Counted from the first letter of the stretch, positions 11,952-22,284 are shown. The stretch: 64,000 nucleotides of DNA from Diphasiastrum complanatum (GCA_029204225.1 CM055097.1:68061240-68125239); one strand, 5' to 3'. Translations and numbers: made by a program. Notes: generated from the sequence alone by a model not told the origin.

Positions 11952-13779
11952 TTAGGATCTGGTTTTTTCACATTCTAATTTAACAGGTAGCAAGCTTGCA
12001 TCGAAGAGAGCTTGAGCTAAACCATCATCTTCTTCAAAGTCTGATCGTAATGTAATTTCTTTAAAAAAATGAAGTGAAAACTGCATAAAATTACATTTAG
12101 CATATAATTGTTGTACAAAATATAAAGCTTTTGCTGCGAAAGTCCCGAACTGTTGATAAGAATATGTACAAAATGCACGATGTTCCAAAGATCTTTGTCT
12201 GTCTTGAATATTGTGGTTGATTTCCGCATAGTAATCTGCAAAATTGCGCTCCCAGTCGATATAGAGATTGTACAACTCTGGATACGCCATGTTTATGTCG
12301 ATATGAACACCTGCTTTGTCGAGGGCTTCGATATTTGTGCTAATGGACGGTGTAAACAAATGGAATTTCAAATTCTTCTTCCAAAATTTTTGCTTTCGAT
12401 ATTCGTCCTCAAATAATTGATATTATTTAAGTTCTATATACTGTAGAGCATACATACAAGTGGATCCTATATACACTTCACCAAATGGAGAAACATTAAA
12501 TTTTTCTTGTAAAATGCTCCAACACAGACAACCCTTCTCTTCTACAGAAAGTTGTTCCCATAACCGTAAAAATTCTCTTTGTTCCAAACTGATTCCCAAG
12601 CCTCTCAAGAAATTCCTATGCTGTCTGGTAACATCAGATAGTTGACACACCATTGCAATTCGATATTAAAATGGTGCGACAACCACGTCTTTAATCTTTG
12701 ACAAAAAGTTCAAAATCTTTCAGCACATACCTTCGAAACTCTTTGTGAGTTTGCTTCCCTTTCGGTTGTGCTTATGCTATGGCTTGATTGTGCAGGTCCA
12801 TGGCCAACTTCTGTTATGGCTTGATTGTGTAGGTCCATGGCTAGCTTCTGATCGTCGACCTACTGTTTTAGATCCACAACTTCCTTCTGGGGTCAAATCT
12901 TGCTGTGTTGTAATAGTAGCAGCTGGCAGCTGTGTGACTTCTGCTGCCACCTCTTCCTATGCTATGTCTTATGCTACCACTTCTTGTGCTATGTCTTCTG
13001 CTACCTCCTCCTGTGTTGTGTCATCTGAAGTGACTGCCTGAGTGTGTACACCATCAACATCCATGGCAGTAGTTGTATCTGCCTGGAGAGTCGGTGGTGT
13101 TGAGGAAGTTCTTTGTAGAAGGCTCGAAAGATCTATTATCGTGGGAAGTGTCGGCCTCCCCTCAAGCAGCTTGTTCTCTGCATCTGTTAGCACACCAATG
13201 TGCTCACACAAGCATGAGATATGTGCGCCAATAGCAAAAAAACTTCTTATTTTTGATCCATCTCAAAAATGCTTTATATGTGATACTTCCAAAGCACACC
13301 ATCTGTCCAGCTAACACATCCAAGATGTATCCAAAATTTTGGATAGAAATGGTGGCATCTGCATCCATAATAAACAAAACTTGATTAGCATATTTGCAAA
13401 AAAATTTGAATTGTTGGTCCTTGATCATGGTGATTTTGTACCCCTTGCTCGGCACAAAACAATTGGCCAGGAAGTACTTGGCCTCATCGATCTCATTCTT
13501 GGATTTCTGATGTAAAACCCCATCCTGGGGCAATCCAAGGGCGGTAGAAAAAGTGGTCTCGTTGAAGATATAAGACACACATCGTATCTGCACTATGATA
13601 TATGTTTCAGTAATCGAGCTTATGGAATTCACAAAGTCGTTATTGACTTGAGCAAGCACCACTGATGGATCAATGTTGAGATGATTGAGACGACATTGAT
13701 CCAACAGGGCCTGAATTTCTGAAAGTTTGTTAGAAGCATGCAATTTCCAATTGATATCCGAGCTTGTTCCAGCATCCAT
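11952..13779 (-). pseudogene. Family A: decayed gene of unknown function, long copy
   Basis: A coding region of about 600 codons, broken by a frameshift near 13.2 kb and several stops (notably about 12.4 and 12.66-12.97 kb). The likely start is the ATG at 13779 (MDAGTSSD). The order is: an N-terminal block (RCVSYIFNETTFSTALGLPQDG, about residues 80-100, broken here as RCVSYIFNETTF + STALGLPQDG); a low-complexity acidic hinge rich in E-V-A and T; and a C-terminal block with NFADYYAEINHNIQD, QQFGTFAAKALYF, FEEDDGLAQALFDA and SLLPVKL. The C-terminal block is matched on the other strand at 20443-20829, so this is a real repeated protein family. I do not recognise it. The 'F-x-x-A-L-G-L-P-x-D-G' segment is reminiscent of plant transposon-associated proteins, but that is weak. 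Confidence 0.55.
12781..12854. repeat. 37-bp tandem repeat, two copies
   Basis: GGCTTGATTGTGCAGGTCCA and its following bases recur once, starting at 12781 and 12818, inside the hinge of the family A pseudogene. A second short repeat (about 30 bp, CTGCTACCTCCTCCTGTG-like) follows at about 12930-13020. Confidence 0.75.
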
Positions 13780-14050
13780 GATGAATAGTGAAGTGTTCGA
13801 GTCGGCTAGGTTGAATGCGAGAACGACGATGAGCATGAAATAAATGAGCGATTAGAGCTGATGATGGTGAGAGCGATGACATCACGAGCAAACAATGAGT
13901 ATGAAAGCAAGAAAACAAAAGGAATGTGTACGTGAAAAAGAAAATGACAATGTTATAATAGTGAAACGGGACAAGAACCAGAGCTAAGCAAAAGTGATAG
14001 AACAACTGGCATTGATTAAACATGAGCGGTCATTTAATGAATGAAAAGAA

Positions 14051-14120
14051 AGTCTAGACTATAGACTGTTTACACACACTAAGCGATCAAAGCCTAGACT
14101 ATAGACCGTTTACACACACT
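14051..14120. repeat. 40-bp-period direct repeat, two copies
   Basis: AG(T/C)CTAGACTATAGAC followed by (T/C)GTTTACACACACT occurs at 14051 and 14091, upstream of the family A start. It might be a promoter element duplication, but nothing else supports that. Confidence 0.7.
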
Positions 14121-14332
14121 GAAATCAAACGTGTATAACGTAGGTAGACTTCAAATATATATTACTAACTCATTTGTACAACCAAATAATTGTAATTAAT
14201 AATTAAATCAAAATAATTAATAGCTCATAATTAATAAGCAATTAATGTGCAGAAGAAGTATCCTTTGATATGACCGATGATAGATTTACAAGTGTGTCGC
14301 TTCATCGAATAGTATAAATTGACGATCGGGCG

Positions 14333-14530
14333 GGCAGGCGACGATTTAGGTGACGACCGAGGGGGGGGCGAAGGGAGGGCCGAAGGGGGGGCGAAGGGAG
14401 GGGAGGGGCTGAAGGAATGGGAGGGCCGAAGGGAGGGCCAAGGGAAGGGGAGGGTCTAAAGGGAGGGCCGAGGGGAGGGGTGGGATTGAAGGGAGGGCCG
14501 AGGGGAGGGGGGGGCAAGGGAGGGACAGAT
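14333..14530 (+). repeat. G-tract array (possible G-quadruplex cluster)
   Basis: About 200 bp with well over a dozen runs of three to eight Gs on the plus strand, built from a degenerate GAAGGGAGGGCCGAGGGGAG unit. Spacings of a few bases between runs fit G-quadruplex rules many times over. It lies about 550-750 bp upstream of the family A start (minus strand), so it would be C-rich on that gene's sense strand. Proline-rich frames across it are compositional artefacts. Confidence 0.85.
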
Positions 14531-14584
14531 TGAATTGAATCACAAGATATGTATTATGATGATTATACGTCTTCTGAAGGAGTC

Positions 14585-14589
<5 letters not shown>

Positions 14590-14628
<39 letters not shown>
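14590..14628. repeat. (GA)n microsatellite
   Basis: A short GA run with one CG interruption near 14619. Confidence 0.95.
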
Positions 14629-14809
14629 GAGATCCATCAGAACATGTTTTCAAGTGTACAAGTACAAAAAGTAAAGTAGAAAACTCCAAGCCCGTTCAGT
14701 ACATTTTCCAAAAAGGCAGACTATACAACATCGCACTCCAAATAGGGAGGCAGTTTCATAAGAGATTCCAGGCAATCCAAATTTTTCACAAAACCGCTAA
14801 CCTGTAGAT

Positions 14810-15360
14810 AGCCAAGTCGAAAGGTAGGTGAGATTAGAACGACGAGATGGTGTCAATCTCAAGAGAAAGGGGAAGCGCAATGGAGAATCCCCACCAAGAA
14901 TGCCCATTCCTCTTGACCTCATCAGCATAGGTTTGTTTGCCCATGAAGTAATCAACCACAGTGGTGTTAGCCAACAAAGAAAGATAGTCACCTAAAAGAA
15001 CAAGGTCTACTTGAAAGGAATGAACTTTTAAAGCAGACGACGCAGCAAGGGAATCATGTCGGCGAGCAAATATGCCATCTGGACTGCCTTATGCAGAGGA
15101 GGGAACAACTCTAGAGACTGATTAGGGTGCAGTGTAGCCTGGTCGATCAGTTCCTAGTACACCTCGTGCATGCAAAAACAAGAGAGTTGTTGAGCTAGCA
15201 TCGCAGACCTGCGCTTGCGATATCGATGCTTCAGAGGGTGGGTGGTGACAAACAGAATCGTCTTGCAGAGGCAAGTAGACCTAGGAGGGAGGATTCGGCG
15301 GGGCCCCACCAAGGGCTTCTTCTTGTCCCTAGTTTTCTTGCAGGTTGTCTTTGAACTGGT
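14810..15360 (-). pseudogene. Decayed coding sequence of unknown function
   Basis: The minus strand reads as coding-like protein across about 550 bp with one in-frame TAG, a second stop and a +1 shift near 15.02 kb. Blocks in order are: a basic stretch (HPLKHRYRKRRSAMLAQQL); CFCMHEVY then ELIDQATLHPNQSLELFPPL; HKAVQMAYLLADMIPLLRRL; then, in another frame, VDLVLLGDYLSLLANTTVVD, YFMGKQTYADEVKRNGHSWW and GFSIALPLSLEID. The conserved look of these blocks across frames argues for a once-translated gene. I do not recognise the family, and no second copy was seen in the window. Retrotransposon gag or a host gene fragment are both possible. Confidence 0.4.
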
Positions 15361-15520
15361 GGGCTTCTATAGTAGATCCACCATGCTAACTAACGATTGG
15401 ATAGAGGTAGGAAGTGGAGCCACACTTTTGAGGTCGCAAAGGTCCCAAAGATTCTGGAACATTCGAGGTCGCGAAGGTCCCGAAGATTTTGGAACTGTCG
15501 AGGTCACGAGGTGGCAAGGT

Positions 15521-15543
15521 CTCTCTCTCTCTCTCTCTCTCTC
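15521..15543. repeat. (CT)n microsatellite
   Basis: A short CT run, the counterpart of the long run at 16224. Confidence 0.95.
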
Positions 15544-16220
15544 ATCCATTCCAAGTCGCATTCTCTCTTGAACTTTCGAGATCGCGGAGGTCACAAAGAT
15601 TCTGGAACTGTCGAGGTCGTGAAGGTTGCACGGATCTGATTTTTTTTCAAACAAAAAAGATTCTGATGGGTCCACCCGCCGTCGCGCGGGTGAAGACCCA
15701 TCAGAAAAATGTGTTCTGATGCGTCTCCACCCATCAGAAAGGTAAATATAGAAAAGAAAATTCTGATGGGTCTGTAAATGACACGTGTCGATACCAATAT
15801 CGAGTTATCCCATAAGCGATCTGTTTTCTTCTACTGCCCAAGTCTCTTATAAGTAAATGTGGTCTCCACCATAGATTCACGTGATTTCAATTTGCCTCTT
15901 GCTTTCTATTGCAATCTACGATTTTGTGAGCGAATCGCATTAGGACCGTATGGACTGCATTAGGACCGTAATGGACTGTAGGCGAGACTTTCCAATGAGT
16001 CTTCGTATGTGGCCTCAATCGTGGACCTTGCGGTAGATTTTGGTTTGTTCACTTCATTCAAACCATAGGCGAGACTTTGCAATGAGTCTTCGTATGTGAC
16101 CGCAATCATTGACTTTGCGATAGCTTTTGGTTCATTCACTTCGTTCAGACCGTAAGCAACCGTTCAGCCCAAGATCAATCGAGGACACGAACATTTGAGG
16201 TCTCGAGGTGGCGAGGTCTT

Positions 16221-16362
<142 letters not shown>

Positions 16363-17005
16363 CCAGGTCGTGTTCTCTCTCGAACATTCTGGAACTTTCG
16401 AAGTCTTGAAGGTTGCATTGATTTGAATTTTTTCCGAACAAAAAATGTTCTGATGGGTCTCCACCCACCGCCGCGAGTGAAGACCCATCAAGAAAATAAA
16501 AGAACTTTTAAGGTCGCGAAGGTCCCGAAGATCTGAACTTTTTTCCAAAACAAAAATGTTTAGTTGGGTCTCCACCTGCCACCGTGGGTGAAGACCCATA
16601 AGGAAAATGTGTTCTCATGTATCTCCACCCATCAGAAAAGTAAATATAAAAAAGAAAAGTATGATGGATCTATAAACGACACGTGTCGATACCAATATCA
16701 AGTTATCCCATAAGCGATTTGTTTTCTTCTACTCCCCAAATCCCTTATCAGTAAATGTGGTCTCCACCATAGATTCACGTGATTTCAATGTTTTTGCCTC
16801 TTGCTTTCTATTGCAATCTGCAATTTTGTGAGCGAATTGCGATTTTCAATCACCTTCAATTATCAACACTCTCTCTCTCCTCACGTTAAATATGGAAAAC
16901 TTCACTTAAGTTGTCAGAGCAATTTTTAAAAAAATCTTCGATACATGCAAAAAAAACATTTAAAAAAAAGTCTTATGGGTCTCCACCCACCAACAAAAAC
17001 TGTTT

Positions 17006-17046
17006 TGATGGGATTCCACTAGCCGCGGCGAGTGGAGACCCATCGG
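17006..17046. repeat. Last GGGTCTCCACCC-type hairpin
   Basis: Arms GATGGGATTCCAC and GTGGAGACCCATC surround TAGCCGCGGCGA. A half copy precedes it at about 16976. No further copy was seen to the right. Confidence 0.8.
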
Positions 17047-17118
17047 AAAAACATTCAAAAAAAAGAGTCTAATGGTTATTTATTATGTATCTTATTATCT
17101 CATTATATTTTGTGCAGG

Positions 17119-17258
17119 CCTTTTATGTTGCTGAAGAAACCATCGTCAAGCTTGTTGGAAGTGCCATGCGATTATACTTGACTAGAGCATGGAAAATAGT
17201 GGAGAAGCCTAGTAATAACGGGCCTTTTGTGAAAGCATTCTGTTGTCTCTACATTTGA
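17119..17258 (+). other. Exon-like open segment of unknown origin
   Basis: A canonical-looking acceptor (TATTTTGTGCAG, ending 17118) is followed by an open frame reading FYVAEETIVKLVGSAMRLYL then TRAWKIVEKPSNNGPFVKAF and a stop near 17258. The frame has a protein-like mix of residues, but its last part runs into the minus-strand integrase fragment, so it may be broken. I recognise no family. A relic exon captured in a repeat is one reading; chance is the other. Confidence 0.25.
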
Positions 17259-17783
17259 AAACATCTTAGAACTTTGAGATTCATCAAATAAGACATCCTT
17301 GCTAACTTTTACCTTGCTTGAAATAGGATCAAATATCCTATATCCTTTGCTATTTTCACTATAGCCTACAAATATTCCTTTGAAGGAAGTTGCATCTTAT
17401 TTCTTTCTAGTTTCCAAAGGAATGTGGACAAAACATATACATCCAAATACTTTAGAGTCTTTTACATTGGGCTTATTGCCAAACAAAGCTTGATATGGTG
17501 AAATCCCACCAATAGCACTACTAGGAAGCCTATTACATAAAAAGTTAGCACAAGTCATGGCCTCTCACCAAAATGAGATGGGTAGAGATGCATCAAGCCT
17601 CAAGGACTTTGCACATTCACATAGGCTCCTATTTTCCTCTCGGCCATCCCATTTTGTTGGGGGGTGTAGGAACAAGTAAACTCTCTCTTAATACCATTGC
17701 TCTCACAAATTATGACATGATTGGTTACCCTTTGCTGGAGATCAGCCATTTTAGACATTCTTCAAATAAATTGGTTGTCTAAG
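17245..17783 (-). pseudogene. Copia integrase fragment
   Basis: The minus strand encodes the end of a copia integrase core and the C-terminal linker. It shows ESNGIKREFTCSYTPQQNGM then AERK (the catalytic-Glu neighbourhood E-F-T-x-x-Y-T-P-Q-Q-N-G), a degraded middle, SPYQALFGNKPNV then KVFGCICFVHIP, GIFVGYSENSKGYRIFDP and VSKDVLFDE. An in-frame TAA interrupts the LETRKK region. It is abruptly joined at about 17783 to an LTR end from a different copia element, so the junction is a rearrangement or a nested truncation. Confidence 0.8.
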
Positions 17784-17934
17784 TTTGTGATTCCTGCAGG
17801 TATCAGATGAGCAGACGTAGAACCAAAGTTGGTTTCACCTGACCCTAGATCAATGATCAATAAACATGCAGGAAGAATCATGAAATAGAATTAGTCATTC
17901 ACCAAGGAGGAAACTATGGGCTTAATTTCCAACA
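17784..17934 (-). mobile_element. 3' LTR end of the next minus-strand copia
   Basis: Matches the outer 150 bp of the LTR at 4010-4694 (shared ATTCCTGCAGGTATC, GATGAGCAGAC and CACCAAGGAG) and ends at AATTTCCAACA. The polypurine tract lies next to it at 17935-17947 (GTCCTCCTTAAGG on the plus strand). The remainder of the LTR is missing. Confidence 0.8.
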
Positions 17935-18036
17935 GTCCTCCTTAAGGTCACGGTTGGTGCCTTGGTATCTTTGTCAGGTTCAGCATGTTGAAAAACTTCT
18001 GGTGCTTGATCCTAGGAAGCGCCTTGGTGAAGATGT

Positions 18037-18700
18037 CTACGACATTTCTGTTGTGGAGCAGTATTGAAGGATCACTTGCCCTGAGAAAACTTTCTCCCGA
18101 ATAAAATGATACTGGATTTCTATGTGCTTGGATTTGCCATGAAATCTGGGATTCATTGACAGTGAAATACAGCTCAAGTTGTCACACATAATGGTGGTAG
18201 CATTAAACTGAGTGTGATGTAAGTCGTGAAGTAATAACTTGATCCATACAGTTTCTTTTGAAGCTTGACATGCTGCGATGTACTCTGCCTCTATCAAAGA
18301 AAGCGCAACTGATTTCTACTTTCTTGAGTTCCACGAAATCGATCCCCTTGCCAGATAGAAACAAAACCCGGAGGTAGATTTTCTGGTAGAGACTGTTCCT
18401 CCCCAATCTGAGTCGGAGTAGCCTCGCAGGATGATTGGCTCGATAGCATTTCCATCATAATATATAAAATGTGGTCTAAACTGCCCTGCATATATCTCAT
18501 CACTCTCTTTAATGCTTTCCAATGAGAGATCCTAGGATTAGCCATGAATTGACTTAACGTGCTAATAGTATATGCTAAATCTGGTCTAGTACACAACATT
18601 GCATACATTAGAGATCCAATTAGTGAATGATAAGGGTACTTCACTAAGTCGAGTACTTCACTATCAGTCTCAACACAAGAGGGTTTAGTCAATACTATAC
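18037..18700 (-). pseudogene. Copia RT C-terminus and RNase H
   Basis: Ty1/copia RT tail and RNase H in broken frames. The RT tail shows YHSLIGSLMYAMLCTRPDLA and YTISTLSQFM. RNase H shows GYSDSDWGGTVSTRKSTSGF (first catalytic Asp), FCFYLARGSISWNSRK, then EAEYIAACQASKETVW (catalytic Glu), CDNLSCISLSMNP (catalytic Asp kept, though NQS has become NLS) and HIEIQYHFIREKV. A frameshift near 18.3 kb separates the two halves. The normal copia end (D-x-x-T-K-x-L) is not intact. The polypurine tract follows at once. Confidence 0.85.
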
Positions 18701-19110
18701 TTGGCCCTCTTCGACATTGCCATTGAGAAATGCTGTCTTGACATCCATTTGGTGCATTTCGAGGTCTTCCGCGGCTGCTAATGCAATCAGAGTCCTGATT
18801 GATTGCATCTTGACAACAGAACTGAAAATTTCTTGATAATCCACTCCTTGGACTTGAGTAAATCATTTAGCCACCAACCGTGCTTTCCATTTTGCAATGG
18901 AACCATTAGAGTTGATCTTCTTCTTGAAGATCCACTTGTTGTCGATAACTCTCTTGTGAGTATGAAAGTCGACCAGTGTCCACGTCTGATTCGTCAAAAG
19001 TAAGTTGTACTTGATTTTCATAGCTTCTTGCCACTTCACAACATCCTTGGAATAAATTGCTTCGGCTAGGCTCTCTGGTTCTTATGATGAAGTCCAGATT
19101 GATTAAGATG
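18700..19110 (-). pseudogene. Copia RT N-terminal part
   Basis: The minus strand reads WQEAMKIKYNLLLTNQTWTL, then VIDNKWIFKKKINSNGSIAK, WKARLVAK, a stop, then FTQVQGVDYQE and LEMHQMDVKTAFLNGNVEEG. This covers the start of the RVT_2 domain up to the first catalytic Asp (D-V-K-T-A-F-L-N-G). Sequence from there to beyond YVDD is absent and the frame joins the RT tail near 18700, so the polymerase active site is gone. Confidence 0.85.
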
Positions 19111-19135
19111 CATATCTCTCAGGAACTTTCTGAGT

Positions 19136-19837
19136 TCACGAGGATCTGCGGCCATTGGATTGCCCAGGATGCGATGATGCTTCTTCTTGAATTTCTTCAG
19201 ATCTGTTCGAGCTAGCTTGGTCTGATCTGATGACAGGTATTGTCAGTTGCTCGACTTTTGTAGCTGTAGCTACAAGTTCTATAGAAGGAACATCAACTTT
19301 GGAAGAATCCATGCTACGTGAAATAGGATGAAATGACATAGCATCGTTTATCAATGGTTGTTTGAAATCATAATATGTATGTTCTTGAAATATTACATCC
19401 CTAGAGACAAATACTACATTGGTGGATGGATCGTAAACTTTATAAGCTTTATGTTCATCAGGATAGCCAATGAAAATACATTTATTTGTGCTATTATCCA
19501 GCTTCTTCCTAAGCTGTTTAGGAATGTGAACAATCAATATACCATGCTTGATCATCTTGATTAGATGACAATGCAGATATGAAGATGCTAGAGTCTTCAA
19601 TCTCACCCTCATCGACAAGGTTACTTGCTTGTTTTGGTTTCCCCTTGTCTTGTTCCGCCAGGAATTTGCGACATTCACTCTTCCAATGGCCCTTTTTACC
19701 ACAATGGAAGCACTTGTCTTTCTTCTTAGTTTTGCTGGAAGATCCCTCATTCTCTTGAGACTTGGCAAATTGCTGCTTAGTCTTCTTCTTGCCTTTGCCC
19801 TTGCCTTGTTTTTGGCGTGTCGCAAGTGCTTGATCAT
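19136..19837 (-). pseudogene. Copia zinc knuckle joined to integrase C-terminus
   Basis: Reading one minus frame from about 19.74 kb gives a CX2CX4HX4C knuckle (CFHCGKKGHWKSEC) and an acidic linker, then AWYI at the point where the protease active site (W-Y-I-D-S-G-A in relatives) should start. The sequence jumps there straight to the integrase C-terminal region: VHIPKQLRKKLD, KCIFIGYPDEHKAYKVYDPS and VVFVSRDVIFQEH. So about 1 kb of protease and integrase core has been lost. The longest open frame, 19136-19837, reads the knuckle out of phase, so a frameshift is also present. Confidence 0.8.
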
Positions 19838-20438
19838 CAGTACTGACGTCTAGCTTTCACCATTTCTCGTCGTTGCTCTTCCTGCATCAAGATTCCTGTG
19901 AGCTCGTCAAAGGTTGGCAATCTTTCTCTTGATGCTATTCCGCTCACAAACATCTGATAGGGTTCTGCAATGCCGCATAATGCATTATGCACTAGCTCCA
20001 CATCACGTATGCGCTCTCCAATAGAATGCAGTTCATTTCTCATTGTCTTGATTTTGGTCATGTACGTTTGAATGTGCTCTCCTTGCTCCATGCGGGCACT
20101 ATTCAACTTTGACTTCAGAAACATGATTCTTGATGGATTTGATGTCTAGAACTACTCCTTAGCACATCCCATGCCTGTCTGGGTGTAATAGCACCACAAA
20201 TGTGGGTAATGATGTGATCCTTCACTGACAAGTTAATGAAGGTCAAAGCTTTCCTCATCTTTTTGTCGAACACTTTGATGTCTGCTTCATTTGGCGGCCT
20301 TCTCTCATCACCTGTGATGACTTCCCACACATCTTTCTCCATCAGTATGTTTTTCATTTTGAATTTCTACACTGCATAGTTGGAAATCCCGTCCAATTTG
20401 CTACTTTCACTCAAAATGGACTCTCCCATGTTTGCCAT
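19837..20438 (-). pseudogene. Copia gag
   Basis: Copia capsid in two overlapping frames. The N-terminus MANMGESIL...KLDGISNYAV is followed by TAG where relatives have the tryptophan of N-Y-x-x-W-K. It then continues KNILMEKDVWEVITGDERRP, AWDVLRS and, after a shift, KLNSARMEQGEHIQTYMTKI and ERLPTFDELTGILMQEEQRR. This matches the UBN2-type gag of copia elements. There is no leader or primer site upstream; family A sequence starts at about 20443. Confidence 0.8.
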
Positions 20439-20442
20439 CGCA

Positions 20443-20829
20443 ATTTTTCCAGTTATTTTGCGAAAATAAAACACAATTTGCAAGACAGATTCAAATCTTG
20501 TGAATATAGATCTTTTGTACATATAATTTCTAGCAATTTGGCACATTTGCTGCCAAGATTTTGTTCTCTATACAGATTTATTTGTAAAGTGTAAATTTAT
20601 TCAATTTTCAGCTGCTCTATTTGAACAGTTTGTACTTAGTAAAGATTCTGAAGAAGATTTTCAGTTAGTACAAGAATTGTTCAATGGCTCTCTACTCCCT
20701 GTGAGATTGACGCCTTATGGCAACTTACCTATTGGGAGATATACGAAGGCCAGAGAAGATGTATTGTTGCTCGAGTGCCAAAGAGATTTAGAGATGGCAC
20801 AACAGTTACATGAAGAGCTTAATACATGA
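20443..20829 (+). pseudogene. Family A: C-terminal copy on the plus strand
   Basis: The plus strand encodes the same C-terminal block as the minus-strand gene at 11952-13779. NFSSYFAKIKHNLQD matches NFADYYAEINHNIQD, QFGTFAAK is kept in both, and CKFIQFS/CNFMQFS, EEDFQLVQELFNGSLLPVRL/EEDDGLAQALFDASLLPVKL align. Two small frame breaks occur before 20581; from there it is open to TGA at 20827-20829. This copy extends past the other with a charged tail (GRYTKAREDVLLLECQRDLE, MAQQLHEELNT). A gypsy-like polypurine tract and LTR start lie 250 bp downstream. The function is unknown. Confidence 0.6.
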
Positions 20830-21079
20830 GGCCTTTTTCTTCTATATTGTGTTGCAGATCATGTGATGCTGAGTTTTATATATGATGATGCTTATTTTAT
20901 GTCGTTGAAATGTATTTGAATCAGTATTTGACTCTAAAACATCAAGTGAAGTTCAGCAATCCAACGAATAAAGATATATCTGTGACCTAACGAAGATCAT
21001 TGACACAAAAATATTCTTTTCTAAATAATGCCTAAACCTCAAAACGAAGAATATATATTCATGAGGACGTTGAACATTT

Positions 21080-21600
21080 GAGGAGGGGGATATGTGATAC
21101 CACATATTTGTATATTTACTCAAAAATTGTAATTTATACTTAGACATGAGTATATGCGTTGGACACTATATATTTTGAAGAGACCTATGTCATTTTTTGG
21201 ATATAATTACTTAAGGACCTATTTTTTATTTAAGGACATGACCTCCTGCAATGAAACAACACTTGGGATACGAAGTGACTGGATTCGAATTGTCACAATG
21301 AACCGTTTGTTTACATATACTTGTAACTTATAAGTAGAATTTGTCAATGGAACGACGCACCAGGAATTCCTAGAGGTGTGTTTGTTTGCTCCGTAGGCCA
21401 TAAAAGTAGACACACTTCATTCTTCCATTACCGAGAGAGATAGAGAGTTATTGTATGGTTGAGATTGAAGAAGTGAATAGAGCTTCTAAGGTTATTTTCC
21501 TTTAATCTCTGTTCTTTGCAGTGTTGTGTGTGAGTGACTTTTTTGGGTCTACTAGAAATCTCATATGCATTACTTAAATCATTCTTTGGTCAAATAGCAT
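21080..21600 (+). mobile_element. Polypurine tract and start of a Ty3/gypsy-type LTR
   Basis: GAGGAGGGGGATA (21080-21092) is followed by TGTGATACCACATATTT, the common look of a plant gypsy 3' polypurine tract plus LTR start. Further in there is a terminal region with a GAGAGAGATAGAGAG stretch typical of leaders. The LTR's far end is not clear and the end coordinate is a guess. The sequence upstream is the family A copy. Confidence 0.5.
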
Positions 21601-22284
21601 GATATTTCATTACAGTCGTTTGTTGTGTTTCCGTGAAGTTGATCTAAAGAACTGTCTTTAAACTAACTTACCCGTCTGTGCAAATACTTTGTGTTCATCA
21701 TTCGAGTGGTATGTCCCTTGATGCAGTTTTCCACAATTGATGATAGAAAAGTATGTATGTTGTGAAATGCTAGTCCCTGACTGAGGAACTGAGTTATTGA
21801 TCTATAATCTTGTTAGTAACGAAGATAATTGTTTTTAACATATTTGCGAACTATTTGAGTTCTTTAACCATGATTGGACTTTAGTTGTTGAGGACCTCTG
21901 TCTAGAACACCTTAGTTCAAGGATAAGATTAACTTTTTGTGTGTTTGTACACCTTTGCATCGAGCATAACGCAGTTCTCTATTGACAACTTAATCAGTCA
22001 GAGTGTAATTCATTCGAATTACTCTAATATCATTTTTCATGCAGAACAATTTATCTTCGGTTTGATAGAGGAAGACTGTTGTTTTGCATTCAATACTTTT
22101 AAACACCTTTTCCAAAAGTGGGACTGGATGCTTATAAAATGTCTGTTGACAACCAGATTTTTACTCGACTCCATTTCATTCGAAATAAGTCAAGACTGTA
22201 TCAATTTAACAACTTTTAAAGTGCTATCTCCTTGGGGAACGACATAAATACAACATAAATATAGCAAATCTAGATTGGTATAGT
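21601..22284. other. Spacer, no gene seen
   Basis: AT-rich sequence between the presumed gypsy LTR and the gypsy RT. The rest of the LTR may extend into it. No primer-binding site could be identified. Confidence 0.4.

Larger units (their letters stand above)
17935..20441 (-). mobile_element. Internally deleted copia element, internal region
   Basis: In minus-strand order: gag start near 20438 (MANMGESIL), gag body, a CCHC zinc knuckle, the integrase C-terminus, the RT N-terminus, the RT C-terminus, RNase H, then the polypurine tract and LTR end. Two deletions removed the protease plus most of the integrase (join near 19.54 kb) and the RT catalytic core (join near 18.70 kb). Several frameshifts and stops add to this. 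The 5' side is cut at the gag start, where a plus-strand copy of family A begins. The element could not make active enzymes. Confidence 0.8.

Noticed and set aside
14302-14543. Proline-rich minus-strand proteins
   Set aside because: A by-product of the G-tract array; two frames give equally 'good' products.
21939-22247. 102-codon plus-strand frame before the gypsy RT
   Set aside because: No recognisable motif, and it lies in a likely LTR/leader spacer.
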